DNA of 64,000 bases from Marsupella aquatica (lineage: Eukaryota; Marchantiophyta), in assembly GCA_973895155.1 (NCBI GenBank), contig OZ316896.1, positions 8,060,001-8,124,000 on the forward strand. The letters are read 5' to 3'. Under the pieces are notes generated by a model that ran no database searches, was not told where the DNA came from, and was given only the letters and a program-made list of their open reading frames with translations. The position numbers and the translations under genes were made by a program. Positions within the stretch are counted from its first letter, which is position 1; the number at the start of each line of letters is the position of its first letter. Below, in pieces: positions 19,373-30,232 of this stretch.

Positions 19373-22300
19373 CTAATCCAGTAACATGTCATTGAGATCA
19401 TCCTCATTAGGCATTCTGGGAGGTTCTTCGGCTTCTTCTTCATTCTCGACCTTCTTCATGACTTCAACAGTGAAAGTCAAAGTCCCCAATGTTCCCAATT
19501 GGCCTCCAATCGGTGATTGAATCTCTAGACCTTCGCCGCCTTGCCCTTCAATCTGTGCTTCATCATATAAATTCCAGTTTGACTCTAGAGTCATAATCCG
19601 ATGTCTCACAAAATCAATCTGTGCAGCATTTTTATCGACCGCACAACCCTGGCAAGAATTGAGAAGAGCCGCAGCTAACATGGATCCGGTTCCGCAGCAA
19701 AGATCCATAACCCAGTCATTTTTCTCCGAGAAATGAGTAACGAACCAAGCACCCAAACCAACAGGCTTTTGGTACGGGTTCACAACATAGCCCAACGGAT
19801 CAACAGACTTTTGGTTACACATGGAACCTTGATGATATTGATGCGAGACTCATCCGGTTGGAAATTGTACATGTTCATGTTTTGGATGCCTTCCTTGCTG
19901 TAGAATCCCATCGACCAGTTTTCAAAACCCCACGCCAATCAAGCACCGGCGGGACGCTCATGAATGTTAGTCTTCTCCCAAATTCCAGACTCAACCCCAC
20001 AGTTGCACACAATCTTGAGCGCAGACATGACCATATTTTTTTGCTATAATGAATGGATCACAACAAACCTCCACTACTTAGCAGCTGTCATGTTCAAAAA
20101 ACTTCTCACCATATCTACAACATCCTTTTCTATGAAGGACACTTCATCAAACTCCGAACCAGGCGCATTAAAACCATACGGAATGTCGGCAAGAGTGTAA
20201 GGTTTTGCCTCCACAAAAGAATCCAAAATTCGAACATCCCCAACATGGAGATAGTAAGGGAAAGAATCTCCGTCAGCATTTTTCCATATTTGCTCCGCGG
20301 CTTCTCGTGCGTCCTTGCCTAGCGCCTAAAGCCGGTTGTACCGATCAATTGCAGCAAGCACAAAATTCTTGAACACATACGGGATGTCACCGGAGGGAAC
20401 AATAACCTCCCCCGCCGAATTATATTGCACAGGTAGAACAACTTTATTTTTCCGCTTTGACCCAATCTTCAGCTGTAACAAAGGTTGCACAAAATTCCAA
20501 TCATAATGAAATCGCTTAACGAATACGAAAGCCGTTAAAAATCTCGGGAATGAAATGAGTTATGCAAAAATGTACTGATGGAATGGCAAGGCCGATAAAA
20601 ATCTCGTGATGATTTTTGAATGGAACGAGGAATGCAAAAATCTACTAATGGAATGGCAAGGCCGATAAAAATCTTGGGGAGAGACGGATGCTTACCGCTT
20701 CGCTCAACTTCTCTGCCCATGTTCCCAGGACGGAAACATCCGTCTCATTTGGAAACATTTCTCTGCACGTTGCCCAGTCGGGCTACCCAGATATCTGCAA
20801 GAATAATTTCTTCACCTTGGAAAGTTTTTTCAGCTTTTCCCCTTCCTTGTGCATTTGATCCAAGGTGATCACTTTCCCAATGACCCTATTCAAGAGCCGC
20901 TTAACATGCTCCTTAGTTGACTGTCCTTGAAGACCTCGAAAAGTATTTAAATTGAGGTCACCTGCAAGTTTATTCATTTTAATCTCTTTCAGCGTTAAAG
21001 GTTTAACCTTTCCCTTTGCATTTGTTGTTGCCATGATCTTTTTGGGTTGTCCCAAGACAGTCCCCTTCTCCCACATCTGGAAAACTTTCTTCTAAAGATC
21101 CCAAATTTCACCCATTCGAAAAGCAATCTGGAATGTTGGGTCATGTTTGGCCATGCTGTCACGAACACCGGGAGTGTATTGCAGCATACATTCCTGACAA
21201 CAAGCTTCGCAAACATCCTTGTTTGATCCTACATCCATTTCAACAAAGATATTGTGGCACGCACAAACTCTATCGATATGAGTCATGTTCTTCCTATACT
21301 CCTGGTCATAATTGTGCTGGAAGCCCAACTTCCGGACCTCCGACTTGGTAAGTCCTGCGTATACCCAAGCTTCCAGCTCACCATAAATCTGCTTCCCATA
21401 CATTTTATACAACTCGGCCTTTGCCCGAGCACCATGATTTCCTCCAATAATTCTATACTTCCATACTCTGGACTTTAGAATGTCCCAATCCTTGATTGTG
21501 GGACAATCCTCCGGATCCACACACAGTAGTGGGGTTTTTCCTTAGAAGAATCTTGATATTCTCCACATGCAATTAATTTGTCCACTAGTCTGATCAAAGT
21601 TCACTTCTCTCCAGCTTCATCAAAAATTAAATTGTCGACATGCAAGAGGACAGTTGTCCTTTGAACCCTTTGCTGCATCAGCAGACTGAGCTCCGCTTTG
21701 ATGGCGTCAGTCTCATACATCGAAAGAGCAGTCTCCTCCTCTTCATCAATCTAGAAAATGCCGTTTGAAATTAGATTATGAAAGAAACAACAAGATTTTT
21801 ATCGGAATCCTCTTTCGTCAATAGAAAATCAAAGTTTGGTAGCACTTACCGATCGAACCTCGGCTTGTATATCTGAACGAGGCAAACGCTCATCAAGCAA
21901 AGGAGGATCCATATCGATCAGGGCTTCCACTCCTTCTAGGGCTGTGGATAAACTCCAACCTGTTCTCTTTCTCTTAACGCTAACTCCAGAACCAGATGGC
22001 CCCGATCCCTCAGATCCTCTACTCTCGCTTACATTTATGTAAGGCGCTTCCAAAACGCCTAAACCTGCACTGGTTGCACGACCTCGACGAATGCCGCTGC
22101 CCCTTCTCCCGCCCTCAGAGGGACCAGCAAAATCTTCCATGATGTTCCCTCTCCCTCTCCCTTTCCCCCTGCCACTTCCCTTCCCCGAACCACTTTTGGG
22201 CTCGTCCAAAGCCGTACCTCCAGCACTTTTTGCCGATGAAGCTCCACTCCCGTTAGAACCAGGCCTCTTAATAACTATTTTCCGGATGGGTCTGAATTCT

Positions 22301-22727
22301 TCACCTGTGAGCCTCTTGTACTCTGCGTTCACCCTTGGTAGCATGATGAGATCACAATCTTGGACAAACTGGCACACCCAAGCTGGGCCCATAAGATTCA
22401 TTACTTTTGTTGACCTAACTTCCGCGACAAGCGCGTCTTCAAGGTAACTCTCAAGGGATTTCTCAAGAAAGTTCTCCATGGTGACAATGACAGAGGTGAA
22501 TCCCTTGCCTCCACACATTGTCAAGAAACTCAGACCCTCTTTCAACACTTTTGCCTCTCCCTGGCTAATCAAGTACTCACAGATCGCCACACCAACAACG
22601 GGGCCAAACAAGAGAGTAACCTTTGCGGATTTTTGCATCTGGACCCAAAGGATAGGAGACTCACAGTCTACCATATCCTTGGATTGTAACCTGGCGTCGC
22701 GGAAGTACCACGGTTTCTTGATGAACC
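19373..22727 (-). pseudogene. ParB-like domain fused to a beta-class DNA methyltransferase, broken
   Basis: Read on the minus strand as several exons. Exon from 22727 (acceptor TTTTAG): 300 residues ending in a Gly/Arg/Ser-rich disordered part, donor GTAAGT near 21850. Exon from about 21751: acidic start, then KYRIIGGNHGARAKAEL (21.4 kb). That is the ParB/Srx signature 'V-x-G-N-H-R-x-x-A-x-x-EL', here with Gly for Arg. A Cys-rich part (CACHN...CEACCQEC) and a Lys-rich helical part to 20698 follow. Last exon from about 20530: the methyltransferase, with GDVRILDSF, catalytic motif IV as ADIPYGF (20174-20188; usually DPPY), then motif X (YQKPVGLGAWFVTHFS) and the SAM-binding motif I DLCCGTGS (about 19.69 kb). 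This IV-to-X-to-I order is that of the bacterial N6-adenine/N4-cytosine beta class. At least seven stops and two frameshifts are present. Whether its product was N6mA or N4mC cannot be told. Confidence 0.75.
20530..20697 (-). other. Intron with three half-palindromes
   Basis: On the plus strand ATGGAATGGCAAGGCCGATA followed by AAAATCT occurs twice (20578, 20649). The unit carries GGAATG followed by CGATAAA, half of the palindrome seen elsewhere in the segment. The intron starts at GTAAGC (minus, 20697). Confidence 0.5.
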
Positions 22728-22825
22728 CTAAAACCAAAAACCGGCATGCAAACATCGATACAATGAACTCAGAAAGTCCTCATTCACGTACAAGCATTAG
22801 GTCATTCCACGAGCGATACCAACTC

Positions 22826-22934
22826 CGATAAAATTATCGCAAACAAATATGAGCACGATATAAATTGACGGCCGAGATTACATTATCGTATGTGTCAACA
22901 TCTGAAAATGAGAGCAACACCGATAAAATTATCG
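22826..22934. other. Two palindromes CGATAAAATTATCG
   Basis: At 22826-22839 and 22921-22934, each followed by GCAAA and then, 50-60 bp on, by TAAATTGACG. This is a local duplication of a unit of about 95 bp. Confidence 0.8.
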
Positions 22935-23019
22935 CAAAAGTGGTCCAAACAAAAAGTGAGCCTTCTTTAAATTGACGACCAACTGTACATGTGATAATGT
23001 GCCTAATCAATCATCCCAC

Positions 23020-23306
23020 CTCGGGGGGTTGACTATCAACAATCTTAGGAACCACGTGCGATCCAAAATATGTATTTTTCATATAAATTAGCTAAATTTT
23101 TAAAAAGCGTAGGAAGCAAAAGAAGTTATTATAAACCTATATTTGTAGAATATTCTCTAATATATACCTTTTATAAAGTAAAATAGATCATTTGTATTGA
23201 AAATAGAGAATATTTTTAGAATATTCCCATAATAAAATAGGTGTGTTTATATTAGGCTAGGATCGCACGTGGTACCCCAAAATATACACTAAGTTAACCC
23301 CCCGAG
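23020..23306. mobile_element. hAT-like MITE, 287 bp, with 8-bp duplication
   Basis: The ends are CTCGGGGGGTTGACT and AGTTAACCCCCCGAG (inverted). Subterminal ACCACGTGCGATCC is repeated inverted near the other end (GGATCGCACGTGGT). The interior is AT-rich and noncoding. The flanks are CATCCCAC at 23012-23019 and 23307-23314, an exact 8-bp duplication, the size made by hAT transposases. A second member of the family is at 28086. It lies next to the last codons of the minus-strand gene at 23.3-24.9 kb. Confidence 0.9.
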
Positions 23307-23314
23307 CATCCCAC

Positions 23315-24902
23315 CCAAGATCAAACCACGCTACAGCAAAGCAAGAGATTAGCTTCTTGGGCCATTGGGGTATATGAGTGATCCTATGATCATAGGCCCA
23401 CAGCCAATGAAAATCTGTGGCACCGGTCTCAGGATTAACTACAACTACTGAATAGCGGCGTGACGGAACGTCACAACAGGCATTTGTGCAACACTGACAC
23501 ATCTCACCATTGTCAAGGACATTTGTCCATAAACAAGATACATAAGTTAACCTAAATAATGGACAAAGAGGCCTAGGGGGGAGTTGACGATGCCTGTACA
23601 AATATAACTTCCCACCAGTGTCAATCAAAAACTCGATAGCAAGAGGATTGTCCAGCTGGTCAATCACATCCTGAATCTCATCGAATGCTCTACGTCTGTT
23701 GTGGGCATAGAATTCTGGTTCATAGGCAGGATTGCCCTTCACAACATGACAGTAGTGCAGTATAAAACGTTTTACTGCACCGGTTTTAAGAAAAAGCAGG
23801 ATAATACTTCTAGAAAATGCAGCATATCTATCCCACCGGATATAACTTTCTCCCCCTACCTGGTCTACATAGAAGTGATATGCGTTATTATAAAATGGTT
23901 TTGCTACCAACCTGCAAATCTTTAAAATTAGTGATTCATCCAGCTTCCTTAGCTGGTCCATCAGGGCGCCATTCCCCCATTTCGGAGGATCCACGAAGGG
24001 AACAAAAATGTGTCGCTCGAGCATGACCTGATCAGCGAATAGAAATCAGGAATACATTTTGGAGAACATACTCATTACAATTCTACAAGTTTCATTCAAC
24101 TTTATAGTACCTTGTATAACGGGCTGTGAAGCCAATGCACTTGTCAGCTAATCGTCCGTAGAGGCGCAAAAAACTACACTCTGGACCACACAACCCGAAG
24201 TCAGGCGAGGCAGGGTCATTTACATTCAAAGTGTTTTTTACAAGCTCTTCTCGAGCAAACCTTAGAGCACCCAAAACAATTGACTACTAAATCGACCAGA
24301 GGAATGAGGAGTGCGATAAATTTATCGGATGTTCGCAGCAATGCCTCATCCACTCAGACTTGTCCATGCCATGCAAGAATTTTCCGCTTCCCACTTTCTC
24401 CAAGATTCACCCAAACTCTAAGAAATGCATCTAATCGGTCATACGAGAAGCACCCAAGCATATCTATGGGAGGGAGGAAATGAGTTTCCTCTCGGAAGAC
24501 CCTAGCAATATGTAGGTTTGAGAGAAGGTCGGCATTAGGAATGCTTGCAAGCATTTGGTTTAAGTCATTAATCTCACGGACTGCATATTTCAGTAAAGCC
24601 CAAAATCGTGTACCAACAACAAGATGGTTCCATTTCTTCGAGGTGGCTCCAAGACAAATGATTGTTCTCATTCGAGCCAGTCGTTCTTCGGGTAAAAGTT
24701 TTAGGTCAAGGCCAAGGTGTTCATCTTGTGTGAAAGACAACGCCAAGAGAGGCCAAATGTGAGATTCAACGAGTTGATCAGGAAGTCCATTCAACAGACT
24801 TCCGCATTCCACACCAGACACTTTTCCTTGAATATATTTCCTACGCTTGTGGGCTAATACGGATGCCATCTTAGCAACGATGAGGTTCTCCGACGCATCC
24901 AT
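23315..24902 (-). pseudogene. F-box-like gene, probably three exons
   Basis: Exon 1 (24902-24354, ATG at 24902) contains LLNGLPDQLVESHIWPLL and, 45 residues on, CLGATSKKWNHLVVGTRFW. This is the pattern of an F-box (Leu-Pro start, later Cys...Ser-Lys-x-Trp). The intron that follows carries CGATAAATTTATCG (24314). Exon 2 (about 24274-24092) has a Cys pair (GLCGPECSFLRLYG). Exon 3 (24024-23315) contains CQCCTNACCDVPSRR and the end FDLGWD. There a MITE sits, and a TGA follows just beyond it. I see no LRR, kelch or other substrate-binding repeats. No stop lies inside the three exons, so the protein could be functional apart from a changed last residue or two. The link between the exons is inferred from order and open frames only. 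Confidence 0.45.
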
Positions 24903-24942
24903 GAAGCAGAGCTACCAAAACCACCAATAAAAGTACCTTCAA

Positions 24943-25426
24943 TCACCAAGTGTAACCAAAGATATCCACAGTACCAACCCTGCACGACAGTTTAAAGATT
25001 AGGACTTGGACCATATTGTATTTGTTGCACATGGGTAGGACTTGTTTACTTAAATGTGTCCTTACAAAACGCGCCTCAATGTGAAGGTCGCAACACTCAT
25101 CGTGAAAGGTTGACCCAAGGGTCCTCGTTCCAAATCTGACAACATAAGTATGCCAATTTATGGTACTTGTTGTCAAGACGACGACAACAATAGTTACAAG
25201 AAAACTCCAAAGAATGGAGACACGCCGTTAACATCAACCTCGAATGGATTGGAACTCCTGCACCATTCATTCCGCAGAACTCAATCCAGAGAGGATTCTG
25301 CCTATCTCCGGGATCAGTCCCACCCATCCACAACGCTCCTACACCAATGGGGAGAACTTTACATTGCACGAGTTTCTTGTACAACCGGCGTGCACGTTTG
25401 ACACGATTTTGAATTAAGACAACCAT
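24943..25426 (-). pseudogene. Unrecognised Cys-rich gene fragment, frameshifted
   Basis: From ATG 25426 a frame with KKLVQCKVLPIGVGALW and a Cys cluster (FSCNYCCRRL...LAYLCCQIW) runs to about 25100. There the sense passes to another frame (HDECCDLHIEARFVRTHL) that stops at 24943. It may be the 5' part of the F-box-like gene or a separate gene. I do not recognise it. Confidence 0.4.
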
Positions 25427-25614
25427 TTGTCACTATACCTTTGATCCACCAAGTGCAATCGACCTTTCGTTGTGCCTCCTAAACCCTGCAGCACTGCAAC
25501 ATCATAGAGGAAGATGAGTCTCCAAACAAAACAAAGGAAGATGAGTCTCACAGGAGGGTGCGATAACTTTATCGCACCTCGCATTCATCTTGAAGACATG
25601 ACTCCCTCACACAC

Positions 25615-25950
25615 TCAAGCAATCTTCAATCAATCACAGGAATGGAAACTCCGATAAATTTATGGGAGTCTCAAGCAATCTTCAATCAATCACAGGAATG
25701 GAAACTCCGATAAATTTATGGGAGTCTCAAGCAATCTTCAATCAATCACAGGAATTGAAACTCCGATAAATTTATTGGAGTCTCAAGCAATCTTCAATCA
25801 ATCACAGGAATTGAAACTCCGATAAATTTATCAGAGTCTCAAGCAATCTTCAATCAATCACAGGAATGGAAACTCCAATAAATTTATCGGAGTCTCAAGA
25901 AATCTTCAATCAATGACAAGAATGGATACTCCGATAAATTTATCGGACCT
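25615..25950. repeat. 56-bp tandem repeat, about 5.5 to 6 units, each with the palindrome
   Basis: TCAAGCAATCTTC starts at 25615, 25671, 25727, 25783 and 25839, with a degenerate start at 25895 (TCAAGAAATCTTC). The period is exactly 56. Every unit has GGAAT(G/T)GAAACTCC followed by CGATAAATTTAT and a varied last arm (GGG, GGG, TGG, CAG, CGG). The palindrome is decaying unit by unit while the period stays fixed. Confidence 0.92.
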
Positions 25951-26245
25951 TGAATATAATTTATGGAATGAATGCGCACTGGATCAAAGGAATGCAACAG
26001 AGGAATGCAGAATGCGATAAATTTATCGCAGTCCTCTCGAATCAGGACATTGACACCAAATGACAAGTCAACCTTACATGGATGATACTCGACTGGAATG
26101 GTAGTTCCGATAAATTTATCGAGTTCTCTGGAGAAAGAGTCAAGTCTCTTGGGAGGAATGCAAGACTTGATAGGAGTTCAGTATTCACTCTGAGTGAGGT
26201 GTTGTCGCTCCGGCAAAAATAAACGTTTTATGGGCAGCCCGCTCC

Positions 26246-26256
26246 TCTTTATATAG
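26246..26256 (-). promoter_or_regulatory. Probable TATA box for the minus-strand gene set
   Basis: The minus strand reads CCCCTATATAAAGAGG. It lies 0.8 kb ahead of the first minus-strand coding block and just outside the last palindrome (26108), so the palindrome cluster would be in the 5' leader or first intron. Confidence 0.5.
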
Positions 26257-26269
26257 GGGATGCTCTAAC

Positions 26270-28077
26270 CATGGTAACTTTCCCCCTTAACCATGGTTAC
26301 TTTCTGCCTTAACCCGGGTTAGTGCGTGGTTGACCCTCGATTACGTGGTTTTGGACCAAGTTACTCGCAGTTCGGAATTTTTCACAGACCAAATGTAAAA
26401 CCCGATGCACGTATCGCTCCCTGCATTCCCGCGGCGATGCAATGTAGGCAACTCATGTTTTTTTAATTTTTTGGTAGTTTTATCGGAGATTGCATTGCCT
26501 TAGAAAAAAATGGAATCGGGCTAAACGAGAAGTGTGTCACACTTCTCGGTCGGTCCAAAATCGTGTTAAATGTGAAACTTCTTTATTTGGCAATGTTTCC
26601 ACGCGTGTCTCAAAAAACGACCTAAGCCAATTGACCAAGACTAATCTTTTAACAGATGGAGGGCGTCCAACTGGTTTAGAATATCCTAAGTCTTGGTTGT
26701 CTAATTTCAAAATTCTATTTAATCTCTGATTGCCAACGCAAAATATAAGCTTGAAAGCTTTTCAACAAATACTCTTTTGACCAAACGTGTAAGATATAGA
26801 CTGCCTCCCTCCTTTCCGTCTCGCTTTATAAGCCACTGCAAAGATAAAGATCGATACTGAGATTTTTGCCTCAAAAATTTAGAACGCGCCTCACGAATTT
26901 CTTTTGGAGATAGACTTAGGTTACTCTTCCATCAGCCCTCGACCCGGCTCTCACCCTGAAACTGTTGTCACCCCGAATTGTGTTTAAGGGCAAGTCCCAG
27001 TCTCATTCCATGGGGCCCGCGTCATTTGATGAGGGTGAATCATCGACTAATTGTAACCGGGTGTTGAATGACGGTGAGAGGGTCGACACTAACGGTGTGC
27101 AAGGGGGAATGAGTGTCAACACCAGCTCGTGTGAACGCAGAGGAAGGGAGCTTGATCCAACGTAGTGGACGGACTGAGAAGGGGAACGCGGAGGACGGGA
27201 GACCTTCTGATTTGCGAGTTCAGGTCGAGGGCTGAAGTGGGCAATTGGTGAGAGGAAGTGCGCCGTGCAATTCAGGAGAAGCCGATCGGAGTTGCTGTGG
27301 TAGACAAGTAGGGTTTCTTGTTGCAGAGTTAATGTTTGGACACCAGCTATGGAGTGAGTTGGAATCTTCAAGGGTGGCAGCGCAGCTCCTTGTCTAGTTA
27401 TGGGGATGCTACGTGTAGACAGTTTCAATCATGACTGACTGGCCCAATACTACCAGCTTTCCAACGGCCCTCGTTATGTCTTTCACTATTTGGAGGCAAT
27501 TCTTATCGACGAATCAAAGACCAAGATTTGATTATTCGTTCTGTACGAGATCGACATTGTATCGTCATTTCTGGATGAGTTCTTGAGGTGATCATTTAAT
27601 GAGTTCAAGGAAACGAGTTCTTAATGAGTTTTTAACGAGCATTTCCTTTGCTTGTCAACTGATGGTCCAATGGCTCTTTCATCCGTGCTACAATATCGGT
27701 AGATCTCCATAAACATGCCCCTGGAATAAGTTTTTTCTGGCTTAGGAGGCTTTACTGGCATTACACACTTTCTTCAGCATCAAGCCCGCAAGGTTATGTC
27801 AAACTGGAACCACACGAAGAATTAATGAAGAACTGTTCATCCTAATTAATCATTTGCTTTCGTAGAACATGGAATGATCTTCTTTTTCAGAGTTTCAGCT
27901 GTTCCGTCATCTATTTGCGTCTTCAATTGGTTTGAACTTTTCTTTGGGATCAAATACTTGAATGTGGAAGGCAGACATACAACTTAGTGATTGAGAATTG
28001 AAGGTAGACCCTGGAAGGAATAGCATCAGGAATTGAAGGGAGACCCTGGAAGCAAAAGCATCAGGAAATCCCCCTTG
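26270..28077. other. No recognisable gene
   Basis: AT-rich DNA with scattered short frames. TAACCATGGTTACTTTC-like blocks repeat at 26268 and 26291. A repeated phrase AATTGAAGGNAGACCCTGGA occurs at 27996 and 28031. Nothing codes convincingly. Confidence 0.45.
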
Positions 28078-28085
28078 ATTCTATT

Positions 28086-28382
28086 CTCGGGGGTCTCACT
28101 ATATGGGGACCTCCCCATCGCCTGCGACGTTTTTAGGCCTCGGACCCCCTAAAATGTAAGAAAACAAATTTATTTTTTAACCCCTATAAAGTTGGAATAT
28201 TCTTGGAATATTCTAAAAATTGGATTAAAAAGACCCTAATGTTCTTATAAGTCTCAAAATTGAATTTAAAAGACCCTATTGTTCTTCTACAAAAATTCTT
28301 AAGTCTTCCCTTAGAACCAATAAAATGACCCTATCCTTCGTCGCACGTGATATGCCATTTTTGTGGAAGTGAGACCCCCAAG
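28086..28382. mobile_element. hAT-like MITE, 297 bp, with 8-bp duplication
   Basis: The ends are CTCGGGGGTCTCACT and AGTGAGACCCCCAAG (inverted); the subterminal TCGCACGTGATA resembles the MITE at 23020. It is flanked by ATTCTATT at 28078-28085 and 28383-28390, an exact 8-bp duplication. AT-rich interior, noncoding. Confidence 0.9.
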
Positions 28383-28822
28383 ATTCTATTGGAGGGAAGA
28401 ATGGCAGACCGAATCCCTGTTGGGCCCTCACACCTTGAATTTCACTCGGAATTATACTAACCAGTTGGCCGTGCTGCCCATTGCAAAATTTCATGGACAA
28501 CTTCAGGCTGATGACTGGTGAACGCCCTTCAATGAGCACTCCGAGTACAAAAAAATTTATAGCAGGTAAGATTACAAGCTCCAAAAAAATAGGTAGTCAC
28601 AGATCTGTTCTGTTGACTCCATGTTGCTATGATGCTATCCAGTTCTCACGAGCATTTTGTGTATGGCCATCATCCTGGCTCATCCATGCACTGTCGTTGT
28701 TCATCCTGATTAATGGTACCTTAATTGGATGACCTCAGGAGGAATTGTCCTGGACCTGTATTGCATTGTCCTGGACCTGTAGCTGCCCCCTATGGTTCAA
28801 GTTCTGCCACATACGGTTCAAA

Positions 28823-30232
28823 ATGGAGTTCCCAGGTCCAGATGAAGAAGACAGCATTTCTCAGAATTGGGAGTCGATGACAGCATTTGTAATCATGAAT
28901 GCAACAATGGCTGTGTCGCTTGCTGTTTCTCTTCTATCCCTCATGACCAGGCAGCATCAACTTGGAAGGAGCACCATCTTGCAAAGATTGTCTGCATTGG
29001 AAAATTCTAAGTCAAGAAAGAGACATCGACATGATGAAGATGACTGGAAGCAAGTTTGGCTATTCAATCAGGTAGTTCAAAGTTTCTTCATGAGGAAAAG
29101 AGAGATCCAGTGTCGGTGGTACATAAAGCCGAGGAGTATACAGTGGTTTTACCTTTTTATTGACTTTGTACCTCATGACGATCCTGAGAGATTTAAGGAG
29201 TTCTTTCGGGTCAGCCCAACGACATTCTATACAATTTGTGACATGGTACACGATGACATGTTGACACACCTGCCATTGGCATTTTGTACTTTGCCAAACA
29301 GAAGACTCACAGTTGAGAGGCAGGTGGCTATTGCGCTTAGGAGGCTCTGCACTCGAGACCAGTTTCTTGGAATCTCAGAGCTGTTTGGAGTTTCTTGTCC
29401 TACCGCAATCAAAGTAACTTGGAAGTTTATTCAGGCAATCAATGCACGAGGGAGAAGACTTATCAAGTGGCCAACTGGGGCAGAGCTGGATGAGGTGAAA
29501 TGTGAGTTTCTTGATCGATGGGGATTCCCAAATTGCTGTGGGGCCATTGATGGCACCCATTTTCCTGTAGAGTTGCCAGCATCAGAGTGCAGCCAAGATT
29601 ATTTTGATTTTAAAAAGAAAACCTCAGTGTCTATGCAGGCTATAGTCAATTTGCAATTGCGCTTCTTGCACGTTGTAGCTAGATGGCCTGGGAGCATTCA
29701 GGACACACGCTTGCTCAGAGTGTCTACATTTTACAGAGACGTTGAGTATAGAAGAGTCAAGTTGCAAGGCTTGGATTATAACTGTCAAGATGGAGAGACT
29801 ATTCTAAGGGAATACATAGTTGGAGATGCAGGGTACCCCTTGTATCCCTGACTCATGGTGCCTTTTGCAAGGGGATTATCAGACGAGCATGACTTGTGGA
29901 ACCACCACCACTCTCAAGCCAGGATGGCAGTTGAAAGAGCATTTGGGCAGCTAAAAGGAACCTGGCGGATACTCAGTCAAATACTATGGAAACCAAAAAA
30001 GCAGAGAATTGGTCCCATGATCTACTGTTGTTGCATTCTGCATAACTATTTGATTGAGAGAGGAGAGCATTTCAGTCCTGAGTTGCTTCGGGGTATTACA
30101 CCCCATCCAGGTGGATACGCTGGAGTCCATGTGCCTCGAAGGGAGTACATGGACGAAGGGCTTGAGGCACGGGACAATTTGCTAAATGAGGTGACAATTT
30201 TGTCAGAACAAAGAAGAACCAGAAGAATGTAG
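28823..30232 (+). pseudogene. PIF/Harbinger transposase (HARBI1-like), one nonsense codon
   Basis: From the first ATG (28823) one frame runs about 470 residues with a single stop, TGA at 29849-29851. Related proteins have Trp at this place (YPLLPWLM pattern; here YPLYP-stop-LM). The DDE_Tnp_4 catalytic residues are all visible: Asp in CCGAIDGTHFP, Asp in GSIQDTRLLR and Glu in ARMAVERAFGQLKGTWRIL. A helix-turn-helix-like region (LGISELFGVSCPTAIKV) precedes them. GDAGYPLYP and CCCILHNYLI are also family hallmarks. A TGG-to-TGA change is the simplest origin of the stop. The usual second Harbinger protein is a Myb/trihelix factor, and one lies at 41-43.7 kb beyond the gypsy element. Confidence 0.9.

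Larger units (their letters stand above)
14191..26121. repeat. Dispersed palindrome family CGATAAATTTATCG
   Basis: Good or near copies start at 14191, 14278, 14357, 14423, 19093, 19263, 22826, 22921, 24314, 25561, 25652, 25708, 25764, 25820, 25876, 25932, 26015 and 26108. Many are preceded 6-10 bases earlier by GGAATG. I found none in the other 52 kb. They lie in introns, gaps and the presumed leader, on both sides of the convergent genes. Confidence 0.85.

Noticed and set aside
22091-22447. Leu/Pro-rich plus-strand frame with membrane-like character
   Set aside because: It is the antisense of the Gly/Arg/Ser-rich part of the ParB-methyltransferase gene.
13012-26270. Endogenised giant-virus segment
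   Set aside because: Methyltransferase and palindromes could suggest this, but genes have spliceosomal introns and no capsid, polymerase or packaging gene is present.
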